The notes beneath the pieces were generated by a model that was given only the letters and a program-made list of their open reading frames with translations, ran no database searches and had not been told where the DNA came from. A stretch of 56,040 nt of DNA from Streptomyces viridochromogenes. GTDB taxonomy: Bacteria; Actinomycetota; Actinomycetes; Streptomycetales; Streptomycetaceae. Shown piece after piece: positions 43,350 to 51,276 of the stretch (position 1 is its first letter; every line of letters begins with the position of its first letter). The translations under genes and the position numbers were made by a program. Location: assembly GCF_001270495.1 (NCBI RefSeq), contig NZ_LGUR01000237.1, forward strand, positions 1 to 56,040, given 5' to 3'.

Positions 43350-44420
43350 TCAGGCGCAGCAGTCCGGGTCCAGCCCCAGCGGCAACAGCTCGCCTCCGAA
43401 CACCGCGCACGTAGCCTCGTGCCCGCCCAGCGCCGCGACCGCCAGCAGCAGCGACCCGGCCGTCCAAGTGGTCAGCTCCCGCGGCCAGATCGCGTCGTCC
43501 TCGAAGACGTACCCTGTCCAGTAGAGCCCGCTCTCCACATCCCGCAGATGCTGGATCGACTGCAGGATCTCCAGCGCCCGGTCGGACTCGCCCATCGCCC
43601 AGAGCGCCAGGGCGAGTTCGGCCGACTCACCGCCCGTGACCCAGGGATTCGGCACGACACACCGCACCCCGAGCCCGGGAACGACGAAACGCTCCCAGCT
43701 CTCCTCCACCCGGGCCTTGGCCTCGGCACCGGTCAGCGCCCCGCCCAGCACCGGGTAGTACCAGTCCATGGAGTAACGGTCCTTGTCCAGGAACCGCTCC
43801 GGATGCCGGCGGATCGCGTGCCGAAGCGCCCCCACCGCCAACTCCCAGTCCGGCTGCGCCTCTTCCCGCTGCTCGGCGATGGCCAGCGCGCACCGCAGGG
43901 CGTGGTGGATGGAGGACGAGCCGGTCAGCAGCGCGTCGGCCGTCGCCGTACCGTCCTCGTCGCGCCGCCACCCGATCTGCCCGCCCGGCTGCTGGAGCTG
44001 GAGGACGAACTCGATCGCCGCGTAGACGGACGGCCACATCCGGTCCAGGAACATGTCGTCGCCGGTGGAGAGGTAGTGGTGCCAGACGCCTACGGCTATG
44101 TAGGCGACGAAGTTGGTCTCTCGGCCGGTGTCGGTGACGTCGTCGTGGGCGCCGTCCGCGTAGGCGGCGTACCAGGAGCCGTCCTTGTTCTGGTGGGTCG
44201 CCAGCCAGGTGTACGCCCGCTCGGCGGCCTCGTGCTCACCGGCCGTGTCCAGGGCCATCGCCGCCTCGACGTGGTCCCACGGGTCGAGGTGGTGCCCGCG
44301 GAACCACGGGATCGCCCCGTCCTCCCGCTGGACCGCGAGAATGCCGGCCACGGTCGCGGCGGCCTGCTCGGCGGTGAGGACCCCGGGCAGGACGAGGTGT
44401 TCTGTCCGGGGGGTGGTCAC
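43350..44420 (-). CDS. prenyltransferase/terpene-cyclase-fold (alpha/alpha-toroid) protein
   Basis: The 356-residue soluble protein is made of helical repeats typical of the alpha/alpha toroid: EDGAIPWFRGHHLDPWDHVE, THQNKDGSWYAAYADG, and the later ESGLYWTGYVFEDDAIWPRE. It has no DxDD or isoprenoid diphosphate motif, so a glycosidase-like or binding role is equally possible. The GTG at 44420 overlaps the methyltransferase stop (GTGA), so it is co-translated as the third gene of a glycosyltransferase - methyltransferase - toroid operon, which hints at envelope glycan or glycolipid processing. Confidence 0.82.
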   Translation of the reverse strand: MTTPRTEHLVLPGVLTAEQAAATVAGILAVQREDGAIPWFRGHHLDPWDHVEAAMALDTAGEHEAAERAYTWLATHQNKDGSWYAAYADGAHDDVTDTGRETNFVAYIAVGVWHHYLSTGDDMFLDRMWPSVYAAIEFVLQLQQPGGQIGWRRDEDGTATADALLTGSSSIHHALRCALAIAEQREEAQPDWELAVGALRHAIRRHPERFLDKDRYSMDWYYPVLGGALTGAEAKARVEESWERFVVPGLGVRCVVPNPWVTGGESAELALALWAMGESDRALEILQSIQHLRDVESGLYWTGYVFEDDAIWPRELTTWTAGSLLLAVAALGGHEATCAVFGGELLPLGLDPDCCA

Positions 44421-45175
44421 TTGGCGGCCGCCTCGTTCTCGGAGTCCTCGGAAAGACGCGGCAGATGGGGCTTGGTCGCGTACGCCACGAAGCTCTTGCC
44501 GATGAGCGGGTTCAGCGCCCGTTCGGCGACCCGGGTGGCCAGCGGCTTCTTCATGATGTCCCAGACCAGCAGCTTGTGGTACGCCCGCACCGGCAGCGCC
44601 TTGTCGTTGTCGACGCCGAACGCGCACTTCAGCCACCAGTACGGGGAGTGCAGGGCGTGGGCGTGGTGGGTGCCGTACGGCTTGAGCCCGGCTTCCCTGA
44701 TCCTCGCGAGCAGTTCGTCCGCCTTGTAGATGCGGATGTGGCCGCCCTCGACCTCGTGATAGGCGTCGGACAGCGTCCAGCAGACCTTCTCGGGGCCGTA
44801 GCGGGGGACGGTGATAGCGATCCGGCCGCCGGGCTTCAGTACGCGGACCATCTCCGCGAGGACGCCCTTGTCGTCCGGGATGTGCTCCATGACCTCGGAG
44901 ATGATCACGACGTCGAAGGACTCGTCCGGGAAGGGGAGCGCGAGGGCGTCGCCCTCCATGGCCGTGGCGGTCGCGCCCTCGGGGGCCTCGCCCGCCTCCT
45001 TCATCGCCGCGAACCACTTCGCGACCTCGCGGATCTCCTCACCGTTCTGGTCCAGCGCCACGACCTGGGCGCCGCGCCGGTAACACTCGAACGCGTGCCG
45101 GCCGGCACCGCAGCCGAGGTCCAGAACGCGGTCGCCCGGGGCGAGCGGGAACCGGGAGAAGTCGACGGTCAGCAC
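44417..45175 (-). CDS. class I SAM-dependent methyltransferase
   Basis: The 252-residue protein has VLDLGCGAGRHAFECYRRGA (SAM motif I), VVALDQNGEEI, AMEGDALALPFPDESFDVVI and LKPGGRIAITVPRYG, typical of Methyltransf_11 enzymes. It overlaps the upstream glycosyltransferase gene by 7 bp and the downstream toroid gene by 3 bp, so all three are made together. A sugar or lipid acceptor formed by the glycosyltransferase is a reasonable inference. Confidence 0.9.
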   Translation of the reverse strand: MLTVDFSRFPLAPGDRVLDLGCGAGRHAFECYRRGAQVVALDQNGEEIREVAKWFAAMKEAGEAPEGATATAMEGDALALPFPDESFDVVIISEVMEHIPDDKGVLAEMVRVLKPGGRIAITVPRYGPEKVCWTLSDAYHEVEGGHIRIYKADELLARIREAGLKPYGTHHAHALHSPYWWLKCAFGVDNDKALPVRAYHKLLVWDIMKKPLATRVAERALNPLIGKSFVAYATKPHLPRLSEDSENEAAAK

Positions 45176-46644
45176 GTGGCCCTGCTTTCGGAGTTGACGC
45201 CTTCAACAGCTGTGGGGGTCGCGGACGCGACGAGGTCGGTGCCTGTCGCCGCCGGGCGGCCGGTGCTCGGGGTGGCGGCACCGGCGGGGCTCGGCGCGGC
45301 GAGGCGGCCGGTGGCGCGGCCGGCGTCGTGGCCCGCGGAGCGGGCTATGGCCTCGCGGTAGCGCGCCACCGTGCCCTCGGCGGCCTTCGCCCAGGTGAAG
45401 TTCCGCAGGACGCGGTCACGTCCGGCCGCTCCCAGGCGGTCCCGGAGCCCGGCGTCGCCCAGCAGTCGGCTCAGACCGGCGGCCAGGGCCCCGGGGTCCC
45501 CCGGCGGCACCGCCAGGCACGTCTCGCCGTCCCGCCCGGCGACCTCGGGGATCGCCCCGCCGGTGGTGGCGACGAGCGGCGTCCCGGTGGCCATGGCCTC
45601 GGCGGCCGGCAGGGAGAAGCCCTCGTAGAGCGACGGCACGCAGGCCACCTGCGCCGAGCGGACCAGGTCGACGAGCTCCGCGTCGGTGATGCCCTTGACG
45701 AACTCGACGGCGCCTTCGAGGCCGTACCGTTCCATCGCCTGCGCGACCGGGCCCTCCTCGGGCCGCTTGCCGACGACGACGAGGTGGGCGTCGGGGTGCT
45801 CGGCGCGGACCTTGGCGAGCGCCTCGACGAGGAAGACCAGGCCCTTCAACGGCACGTCCGCGCTGGAGGTCGTGACGATCCGGCCGGGGATCTGCCGCAC
45901 GGAGGGGTCCGGCGAGAACAGGGCGGTGTCCGCGCCGATGTGCACGACGTGGATACGGTCCTGCCGTACGCCGAGATGGTCGACGATCTCCGCGCGGGAG
46001 GTTCCCGACACGGTGAGCACCGAGGGCAGGCGGCGGGCCACCCGCTTCTGCATGCGGGTGAAGGCGTACCACCGGCGCACCGACATCCGCCGGCGCCGGC
46101 CCTCCGCCGCGTCCAGCTCCAGCTGCCGGTCGACGGTGATGGGGTGGTGGATGGTGGTGACGAGGGGGGCGCCGACGTCCCCCAACAGCCCATAACCCAG
46201 CGTCTGGTTGTCGTGCACGACGTCGAACTCGCCGCGCCGGGCGCGCAGATGGCGGCGGGCGCGGAGCGAGAAGGTCAGCGGCTCGGGGAAGCCGCCGGTC
46301 CACATGGTCGCCACTTCCAGCGCGTCGACCCAGTCGCGGTACTCGTCGCGCCCCGGGGTGCGGAAGGGGTCGGGCTGGCGGTAGAGGTCGAGGCTGGGGA
46401 GTTCGGTGAGGCTCAGGCGGCCGGCGTACTCCGCGCCCTCGTCGAGGACGGGGTAGGGCTGGGAGCCTATGACCTCGACGCGGTGACCGAGGCGGGCCAG
46501 TTCGCGGGAGAGGTGCCGTACGTAGACGCCCTGGCCGCCGCAGAACGGGTTCCCTTTATAGGTGAGAAGCGCGATGTCGAGCGGTCGCCCGCCGTCGGCG
46601 GCAGGGTCCTCCGAGGGCCCGGCCTCCCTGGCCTCAGCGGTCAC
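45169..46644 (-). CDS. GT4-family glycosyltransferase
   Basis: The 491-residue GT-B enzyme has the N-terminal acceptor domain GNPFCGGQGVYVRHLSRELA and VVHDNQTLGYGLLG, then the C-terminal nucleotide-sugar domain with the E-x7-E element in YEGFSLPAAEAMATGTPLVA. The last 60 residues are a disordered Ala/Pro/Thr tail. It starts at a GTG and heads a three-gene operon; a KstR-consensus site lies 65 bases upstream in the region shared with kstR. A retaining glycosyl transfer to a lipid or glycan is expected; donor and acceptor are not predictable. Confidence 0.9.
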   Translation of the reverse strand: MTAEAREAGPSEDPAADGGRPLDIALLTYKGNPFCGGQGVYVRHLSRELARLGHRVEVIGSQPYPVLDEGAEYAGRLSLTELPSLDLYRQPDPFRTPGRDEYRDWVDALEVATMWTGGFPEPLTFSLRARRHLRARRGEFDVVHDNQTLGYGLLGDVGAPLVTTIHHPITVDRQLELDAAEGRRRRMSVRRWYAFTRMQKRVARRLPSVLTVSGTSRAEIVDHLGVRQDRIHVVHIGADTALFSPDPSVRQIPGRIVTTSSADVPLKGLVFLVEALAKVRAEHPDAHLVVVGKRPEEGPVAQAMERYGLEGAVEFVKGITDAELVDLVRSAQVACVPSLYEGFSLPAAEAMATGTPLVATTGGAIPEVAGRDGETCLAVPPGDPGALAAGLSRLLGDAGLRDRLGAAGRDRVLRNFTWAKAAEGTVARYREAIARSAGHDAGRATGRLAAPSPAGAATPSTGRPAATGTDLVASATPTAVEGVNSESRATC

Positions 46645-46679
46645 TCCGGACCCCCTTCTCCCTGCGTTCTCCCTGCGAT

Positions 46680-46701
46680 GTCCCGCGACATTACGCGGGA
46701 C
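46680..46701. promoter_or_regulatory. GTCCCGCG/CGCGGGAC dyad in the kstR-glycosyltransferase promoter
   Basis: Arms of 8 bases (46680-46687 and 46694-46701) are exact inverted repeats around ACATTA, 36 bases upstream of the glycosyltransferase start and beside the KstR-type site. It may be a second operator. Confidence 0.45.
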
Positions 46702-46708
46702 GTTAATC

Positions 46709-46722
46709 TAGAACAAGTTTCA
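46709..46722. promoter_or_regulatory. KstR-type operator upstream of kstR
   Basis: TAGAACAAGTTTCA matches TnnAACnnGTTnnA at all fixed positions. It lies 143 bases before the kstR-like start and 65 bases before the divergent glycosyltransferase start, fitting autoregulation seen for KstR in mycobacteria. Confidence 0.75.
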
Positions 46723-46864
46723 GACTTGATCGTTCAAGAGGCTCTGAATCTACCGGCAGGTAGCGCCGCTGTGAGCGATGGATCGGGTGATTCACGCCAC
46801 GGCCGACGCACTGGCATGCTCTGTCCGGTCACCCGGCCTCACCGACTGTCACGGAACGGGATCC

Positions 46865-47485
46865 ATGCCTGCGGAAGTCAGTAGCGCAAGCCCCGCCTCA
46901 CCGCCCCTCACCGAGCGGCAGGAGGCCCGGCGCCGTCGCATCCTGCACGCCAGCGCGCAGCTCGCCAGCCGGGGTGGTTTCGACGCCGTACAGATGCGGG
47001 AGGTCGCGGAGACCTCCCAGGTGGCGCTGGGCACGCTGTACCGCTACTTCCCGTCCAAGGTGCATCTGCTGGTCGCCACGATGCAGGACCAGCTGGAGCA
47101 CATGCACGGCACGCTGCGGAAGAAGCCGCCGCGGGGGGAGACGGCGGCGGAGCGGGTGGCGGAGACGCTGATGCGCGCGTTCCGTGCGCTGCAGCGCGAG
47201 CCGCATCTGGCGGACGCGATGGTCCGCGCCCTGACCTTCGCCGACCGCAGCGTCTCGCCCGAGGTCGACCAGGTCTCCCGGCAGACCACGGTGATCATCC
47301 TGGACTCGATGGGGCTGGAGAACCCGACGCCCGAGCAGCTCTCGGCGGTCCGCGTCATCGAGCACACCTGGCACTCGGCGCTGATCACCTGGCTGTCGGG
47401 CCGCGCCTCGATCGCCCAGGTGAAGATCGACATCGAGACGGTGTGCCGGCTGATCGACCTGACGGCGCCGGAGGCGCGGGCGTAG
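46865..47485 (+). CDS. kstR: KstR-like TetR-family repressor
   Basis: The 206-residue regulator has a TetR HTH very close to mycobacterial KstR: RRRRILHASAQLASRGGFDA followed by VQMREVAETSQVALGTLYRY and FPSKVHLLVATM. Similarity continues in the ligand domain (REPHLADAMVRALTFADRS, EVDQVSRQT, WLSGRASI). KstR represses sterol and lipid catabolic genes and is released by a steroid-CoA thioester. A consensus operator lies 143 bases upstream, and three more operator candidates precede acyl-CoA or aldehyde-metabolising genes in this window. No complete steroid pathway is visible, so the ligand here could be another CoA ester. Confidence 0.85.
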   Translation: MPAEVSSASPASPPLTERQEARRRRILHASAQLASRGGFDAVQMREVAETSQVALGTLYRYFPSKVHLLVATMQDQLEHMHGTLRKKPPRGETAAERVAETLMRAFRALQREPHLADAMVRALTFADRSVSPEVDQVSRQTTVIILDSMGLENPTPEQLSAVRVIEHTWHSALITWLSGRASIAQVKIDIETVCRLIDLTAPEARA

Positions 47486-47507
47486 GCACGTGAACGACCT
47501 ACGAGAC

Positions 47508-47614
47508 GGGTTCCCTTCGCCGGTATTGCCCGGATCAGGTTCCAGGGGTCGCCTTCCGGCCTGACTGCTGCCTTCCGGCCTCTCAGCCCGGACCGTCGAC
47601 GTCGGCCCCAGCGG
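47508..47614 (-). promoter_or_regulatory. TPP (THI-box) riboswitch, apparently orphan
   Basis: The minus strand shows the thiamine-pyrophosphate aptamer: CCGGGCTGAGAGGCCGG (CTGAGA at 47586-47581), then GACCCCTGGAACCTGATCC, GGGCAATACC (around 47530-47522) and GGCGAAGGGAACCC. These match the conserved THI core, as in the E. coli thiC leader. Its 3' end points at the 3' end of kstR, encoded on the other strand, and no thiamine gene follows on the minus strand for at least 860 bp. It is therefore orphaned or controls an antisense/non-coding transcript. A hairpin that could be an expression platform (CGTAGG ... CCTACG) lies just beyond. Confidence 0.88.
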
Positions 47615-47738
47615 AAACCGTCTGTCTCCTGCCAGAGTCGGCTACTCCGGTTCGAACTCCCTCACTCGTCCCGTAGGCCTACCTCCAGAATAGAACATCC
47701 ACCCGGAAATGAACCCCCCAAAAGGGATTTTTCTGGCG

Positions 47739-47972
47739 TTATTCCTCCGGCGGGAACACCGGCTCCCCGCTCCCCAGCACCGTGATCACGATCGCCTCCA
47801 CCGGGCAGCTCTCCGCCGCGGCCAGGATCGTCTCGTTGGCGTCGGTCTCCGGGTCGGCCGGGTGGGACTGGCGGGCGGTGTCGAGGCGGAAGCCGGCGGG
47901 GGCGTGGTGGACGCACTGGGCCGAGCCGATGCACACCGACCGGTCGACCTCGACGTGCCAGCGGTCGCCCAT
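47739..47972 (-). CDS. 3Fe-4S-type ferredoxin
   Basis: The 77-residue acidic ferredoxin has three cluster cysteines, Cys14, Cys20 (SVCIGSAQCVHHAP) and Cys56 followed by Pro (AESCPVEAIV), the ligand set of a [3Fe-4S] cluster as in actinobacterial P450-associated ferredoxins. It starts 3 bp after the aldehyde dehydrogenase stop and is surely co-transcribed. A monooxygenase or reductase partner is not adjacent. The KstR-like operator of the upstream gene would control both, and KstR-regulated ferredoxins are known from mycobacteria. Confidence 0.88.
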   Translation of the reverse strand: MGDRWHVEVDRSVCIGSAQCVHHAPAGFRLDTARQSHPADPETDANETILAAAESCPVEAIVITVLGSGEPVFPPEE

Positions 47973-47975
47973 CCC

Positions 47976-49433
47976 CTACGCCTCCCAGCCCGCCGGGAGG
48001 TGGATCATCTTGTGCTCCAGATACTCGCCGAAGCCCTCGGGACCGAACTCCCGCCCCAGGCCCGAGTTCTTGTAGCCGCCGAACGGGCCCAGCATGTCCA
48101 GGCTGAAGGTGTTCACCGAGTACGTTCCGGTACGGACCTGGCGGGCGACCTCGATGCCGTGCCCGGTGTCGGCCGTCCAGACGCTGCCGCTCAGGCCGTA
48201 GTCGGAGTCGTTCGCGATCTTCACCGCCTCGGACTCGTCGCCGTACGGAAGCAGGCAGATGACGGGGCCGAAAATCTCCTCCCGGGCGATCCGCATGGAG
48301 TTGTCGACGTCCCCGAAGAGCGTCGGCTCGACGTACCAGCCCTTGTCCAGCCCGGCCGGCCGCCCGCCCCCCGTGAGGATCTTGGCGCCCTCCTCCTGGC
48401 CTATCCGGATGTAATCAAGGTTCCTGCGCTGCTGCCGCTGTGCCACCAGCGGGCCCACCTGGGTCGCCGGGTCCAGCGGGTCGCCGACCACCAGCGCGCC
48501 GGCCGCCGCGGCGAAGGCCTCGGCGAACTCGTCGTAGCGGGAGCGCGGGAGCAGGATGCGGGTCTGGGCCACGCACGCCTGGCCGTTGTTCATCCAGGCC
48601 GCGGGGACGACACCGGCGACCGTCGTCTCGACGTCCGCGTCCGGGAGGACCACGGCCGCCGACTTGCCGCCCAACTCCAGGGTCACGCGGGTGAGGTTGC
48701 GGGCCGCGACCTCCATCACGCGCTTGCCCGCCGCGACCGAGCCGGTGAAGGAGACCTTGTCGATCCCCGGGTGCCCGACCAGGTACTCACTCACCTCACG
48801 GTCCGCAGGCAGGATCGACAGCACGCCCTCCGGCAGCCCGGCGTCCTTCGCGATCTCGGCGAGGAGGTAGGCGTCGAGCGGCGACTCGGGCGACGGCTTC
48901 AGGACCACCGTGCAGCCGGTGAGCAGCGCGGGCGCGAGCTTGGCGGCGGCGACGAACTGCGGGACGTTCCAGGGGACGACGGCCGCCACGACGCCGACCG
49001 GCTCGCGCCGTACGAGGATCTTGCCGAGGACGCCGTCACGCGCCTCCTCGTACGTGAAGTTCCGCGCGACCGTGATCGCCGCGTCCCACACCATCATCGC
49101 GCCGAGCGCCTGCGCGAGGACGCTCCAGGAGTACGGGGAGCCGTTCTCGGCGGAGATCACGCGGGCGATCTCCTCGTGCCGTACGGCGATTCCGTCCTTG
49201 ATCCGGGTGACGACCTCGATCCGCTCGTCGAGGCTCATCCGCGGCCAGGGCCCCTCGTCGAACGCCTTCCGCGCCACCGCGACCGCCCGGTCGACGTCGG
49301 CCGGGGAGGCGTGCGGCACGCGACCGATGACCTCTTCCGTGTGCGGCGAGACGACCTCGATGACGTCCTTGCCCAGGGGGTCGCTCAACTCCCCGCCGAT
49401 GAACAGCTGTCCGTGTTCCACGAGCTCGGTCAT
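47976..49433 (-). CDS. NAD(P)-dependent aldehyde dehydrogenase
   Basis: The 485-residue protein has the full aldehyde dehydrogenase signature: VVPWNVPQF, SFTGSVAAGKRV, LELGGKSAAVVL (general-base Glu) and NNGQACVAQTRIL (catalytic Cys), with EEIFGPVICLLPY near the end. ATG 49433 is chosen because GGGGAGG lies about 9 bases upstream; ATG 49472 is the alternative. It heads a two-gene operon with a ferredoxin. A near-consensus KstR site is centred 60 bases upstream, which suggests a role in oxidising aldehydes from lipid or steroid side-chains. Confidence 0.92.
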   Translation of the reverse strand: MTELVEHGQLFIGGELSDPLGKDVIEVVSPHTEEVIGRVPHASPADVDRAVAVARKAFDEGPWPRMSLDERIEVVTRIKDGIAVRHEEIARVISAENGSPYSWSVLAQALGAMMVWDAAITVARNFTYEEARDGVLGKILVRREPVGVVAAVVPWNVPQFVAAAKLAPALLTGCTVVLKPSPESPLDAYLLAEIAKDAGLPEGVLSILPADREVSEYLVGHPGIDKVSFTGSVAAGKRVMEVAARNLTRVTLELGGKSAAVVLPDADVETTVAGVVPAAWMNNGQACVAQTRILLPRSRYDEFAEAFAAAAGALVVGDPLDPATQVGPLVAQRQQRRNLDYIRIGQEEGAKILTGGGRPAGLDKGWYVEPTLFGDVDNSMRIAREEIFGPVICLLPYGDESEAVKIANDSDYGLSGSVWTADTGHGIEVARQVRTGTYSVNTFSLDMLGPFGGYKNSGLGREFGPEGFGEYLEHKMIHLPAGWEA

Positions 49434-49486
49434 GGCCGACTGCCTCCCCGGAGCGTGACTCTGACGATCCATCAGATACACCGAAC

Positions 49487-49500
49487 TGATACCAGTTCCA
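49487..49500. promoter_or_regulatory. near-consensus KstR site (aldehyde dehydrogenase-ferredoxin)
   Basis: TGATACCAGTTCCA fits TnnAACnnGTTnnA with one mismatch (T for the first A). It lies 54 bases before the aldehyde dehydrogenase start. Confidence 0.55.
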
Positions 49501-49567
49501 CCCGGAGGAGTCCACGGAGCGCACACACCTCGCCCCTACGCTGGGCCAGACGGTGAGGGGGCACGGG

Positions 49568-49825
49568 ATGGCAGTGCGCGGGCGCGACTGGGCGGTGTTC
49601 GCCACGGCCATGGCGACGGCCGTCGGCGGCGCCGTATGGATGGCATCGGCCTGGGGCGAGGTGAAGCGCGAGAACGGCGTGTCCGTGCACCGGGAGACGA
49701 AGAGCCCGGAGGAGATCAGGAAGTTCTGGACGCCCGAGCGCGTCCGACAGGCCGAGCCCGCCGAGATGCCGGCCTGGGACCCGTGCGAGCACTTCCCTTC
49801 CCTGCTCTCGCCGGACTGCTGGTAG
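49568..49825 (+). CDS. small membrane-anchored hypothetical protein (85 aa)
   Basis: The ATG at 49568 follows GAGGGGG. The 85-residue product has one hydrophobic N-terminal helix (WAVFATAMATAVGGAVWMAS, about 8-27) and a charged, Pro-rich C-terminal half (RETKSPEEIRKFWTPERVRQ, ending SPDCW). The pattern suggests a membrane-anchored extracytoplasmic peptide. It stands between the divergent aldehyde dehydrogenase and the MBL gene. No family recognised. Confidence 0.55.
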   Translation: MAVRGRDWAVFATAMATAVGGAVWMASAWGEVKRENGVSVHRETKSPEEIRKFWTPERVRQAEPAEMPAWDPCEHFPSLLSPDCW

Positions 49826-49842
49826 ATGACTCGGGCCCCCAT

Positions 49843-49856
49843 CGGAACCTGTTCTA
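49843..49856. promoter_or_regulatory. near-consensus KstR site (MBL hydrolase)
   Basis: CGGAACCTGTTCTA fits the KstR consensus with one mismatch (C for the outer T) and continues into CTAGTT as in good KstR sites. It lies 49 bases before the MBL-fold start. Confidence 0.55.
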
Positions 49857-49905
49857 GTTATAGTGAACCGGTCGGCCGGAACGTGTCGCGGCGATTGGGG
49901 AGCCC

Positions 49906-50937
49906 ATGGCGCAGACTTACGACCACGGCGGCGGCGTCCGGTCCCTGCGGGTCCCCATCCCCGACAATCCGCTCGGCCACACCCTCGTGTACGTCGTCGA
50001 CACCGACCGCGGCCCGGTCCTCATCGACACCGGCTGGGACGACCCGGCCTCCTGGGACACCCTCGCCGAGGGACTGGCGGCCTGCGGAACCGGGCCCGCC
50101 GACATCCATGGCGTGGTGATCACCCACCATCACCCCGACCACCACGGCCTGTCCGGCAAGGTGCGCGAGGCGTCCGGCGCCTGGATCGCGATGCACGCGG
50201 CGGACGCGGCGATCGTACGGCGCACCCGCACGACCCGACCCGAGCGCTGGTTCTCCTACATGGCGGCCAAGCTCACCGCGGCCGGCGCGCCCGACGCCCA
50301 CGTGGCCCCGCTGCGCGCGGCCCGCCGCCCGAGCACCCTCCCCGGCTTCTCCCCCGCCGCCCCGGACCGCGAGATCGTCCCCGGCGAGCTCCTCGACCTC
50401 GCCGGCCGCCGCCTGCGCGCGATCTGGACCCCGGGTCACACCCCCGGCCATGTCTGCCTGCACCTGGAGGAGGAGCACCCGGCCCAACTCCCCGGCCACG
50501 GGCGCCTGTTCTCCGGTGACCACCTGCTCCCCGAGATCACCCCGCACATCGGCCTGTACGAGGACCCCGACGACACGACGGTCACTGACCCCCTCGGTGA
50601 CTACCTGGCCTCGCTCGAACGCGTCGCCCACCTCGTCCCGGCCGAGGTCCTCCCCGCCCACCAGCACACGTTCACCGACGCCCCCGCCCGCGTACGGGAG
50701 TTGCTGGCCCACCACGAGTCCCGCCTGACCGACCTCCAGGTCCTCCTCGCCGAGCCCCTCACCCCCTGGCAGCTCGCGGAGCGCATGGAGTGGAACCGGC
50801 CCTGGGACCAGATCCCGTACGGATCAAGGAACATCGCGATCGCGGAGGCCGAGGCGCATCTGCGGCGACTGGTGAAGCTGGGGCGGGCGGAGGCGGTGGC
50901 GGGGAGCGAGCCGGTTGCGTACGTGGCCGTCCAATGA
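49906..50937 (+). CDS. metallo-beta-lactamase-fold hydrolase
   Basis: The 343-residue protein has the MBL zinc motif ITHHHPDHHGLSGK, IWTPGHTPGHVCLH, FSGDHLLPEITPHIGLYEDP and a late His (LPAHQHTF), all ligands for a binuclear metal site. A C-terminal winged-helix-like region (LTPWQLAERMEWNRPW) is present, as in LACTB2-type or acyl-CoA/glyoxalase-like hydrolases. GGGGAG is upstream of the ATG. A KstR-type operator 49 bases upstream suggests a thioester or lipid-ester substrate. Confidence 0.9.
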   Translation: MAQTYDHGGGVRSLRVPIPDNPLGHTLVYVVDTDRGPVLIDTGWDDPASWDTLAEGLAACGTGPADIHGVVITHHHPDHHGLSGKVREASGAWIAMHAADAAIVRRTRTTRPERWFSYMAAKLTAAGAPDAHVAPLRAARRPSTLPGFSPAAPDREIVPGELLDLAGRRLRAIWTPGHTPGHVCLHLEEEHPAQLPGHGRLFSGDHLLPEITPHIGLYEDPDDTTVTDPLGDYLASLERVAHLVPAEVLPAHQHTFTDAPARVRELLAHHESRLTDLQVLLAEPLTPWQLAERMEWNRPWDQIPYGSRNIAIAEAEAHLRRLVKLGRAEAVAGSEPVAYVAVQ

Positions 50938-51271
50938 CCTACGTGGTGTCGTCACCGACTTCGTCCACCGCCTCGACCTCGGCGAACCGTCCTCCGTCAC
51001 CGAGCCGTTCACCGAGGACGGCACCTGGGAGTGGCCTGCGGGTGAGCGGCTCGTCGAGCGGCGGGACGTCCCCCGACTCCGCGACGGCGACCTCGTACTT
51101 CACGACGTACCGCGTCGAGGCCACGAGGGCGGCCTGGTCCCGCCGGGCCCTTTGGTCCAGGTGGGCCACTACGACGACACCTTCCGCAGGTCGCCGGACG
51201 GCGCCTGGCTCCTGTCCGCCCGGGTCCTCCACCTGGCCTTCGCCGGCCCGACCTCGCGCCTGCCCCGGTAG
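50937..51271 (+). pseudogene. decayed NTF2/SnoaL-like gene
   Basis: The segment begins in one frame without a start (DLRGVVTDFVHRLDLGEPSS, FTEDGTWEWPAGERLVE), shifts to another (DSATATSYFTTYRVE) and returns (GHEGGLVPPGPLVQVGHYDD, GAWLLSARVLHL). Together these are the order of an NTF2/SnoaL fold, but about 30-40 residues of the middle are missing and two compensating frameshifts are needed. It abuts the MBL stop directly and was probably the second gene of that operon. Confidence 0.6.
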
Positions 51272-51276
51272 CCCGC

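Noticed and set aside
47640..47690. tRNA-like T-loop GGTTCGAA
   Set aside because: The flanking bases do not pair as a T-arm and no acceptor or anticodon stem can be drawn on either strand.
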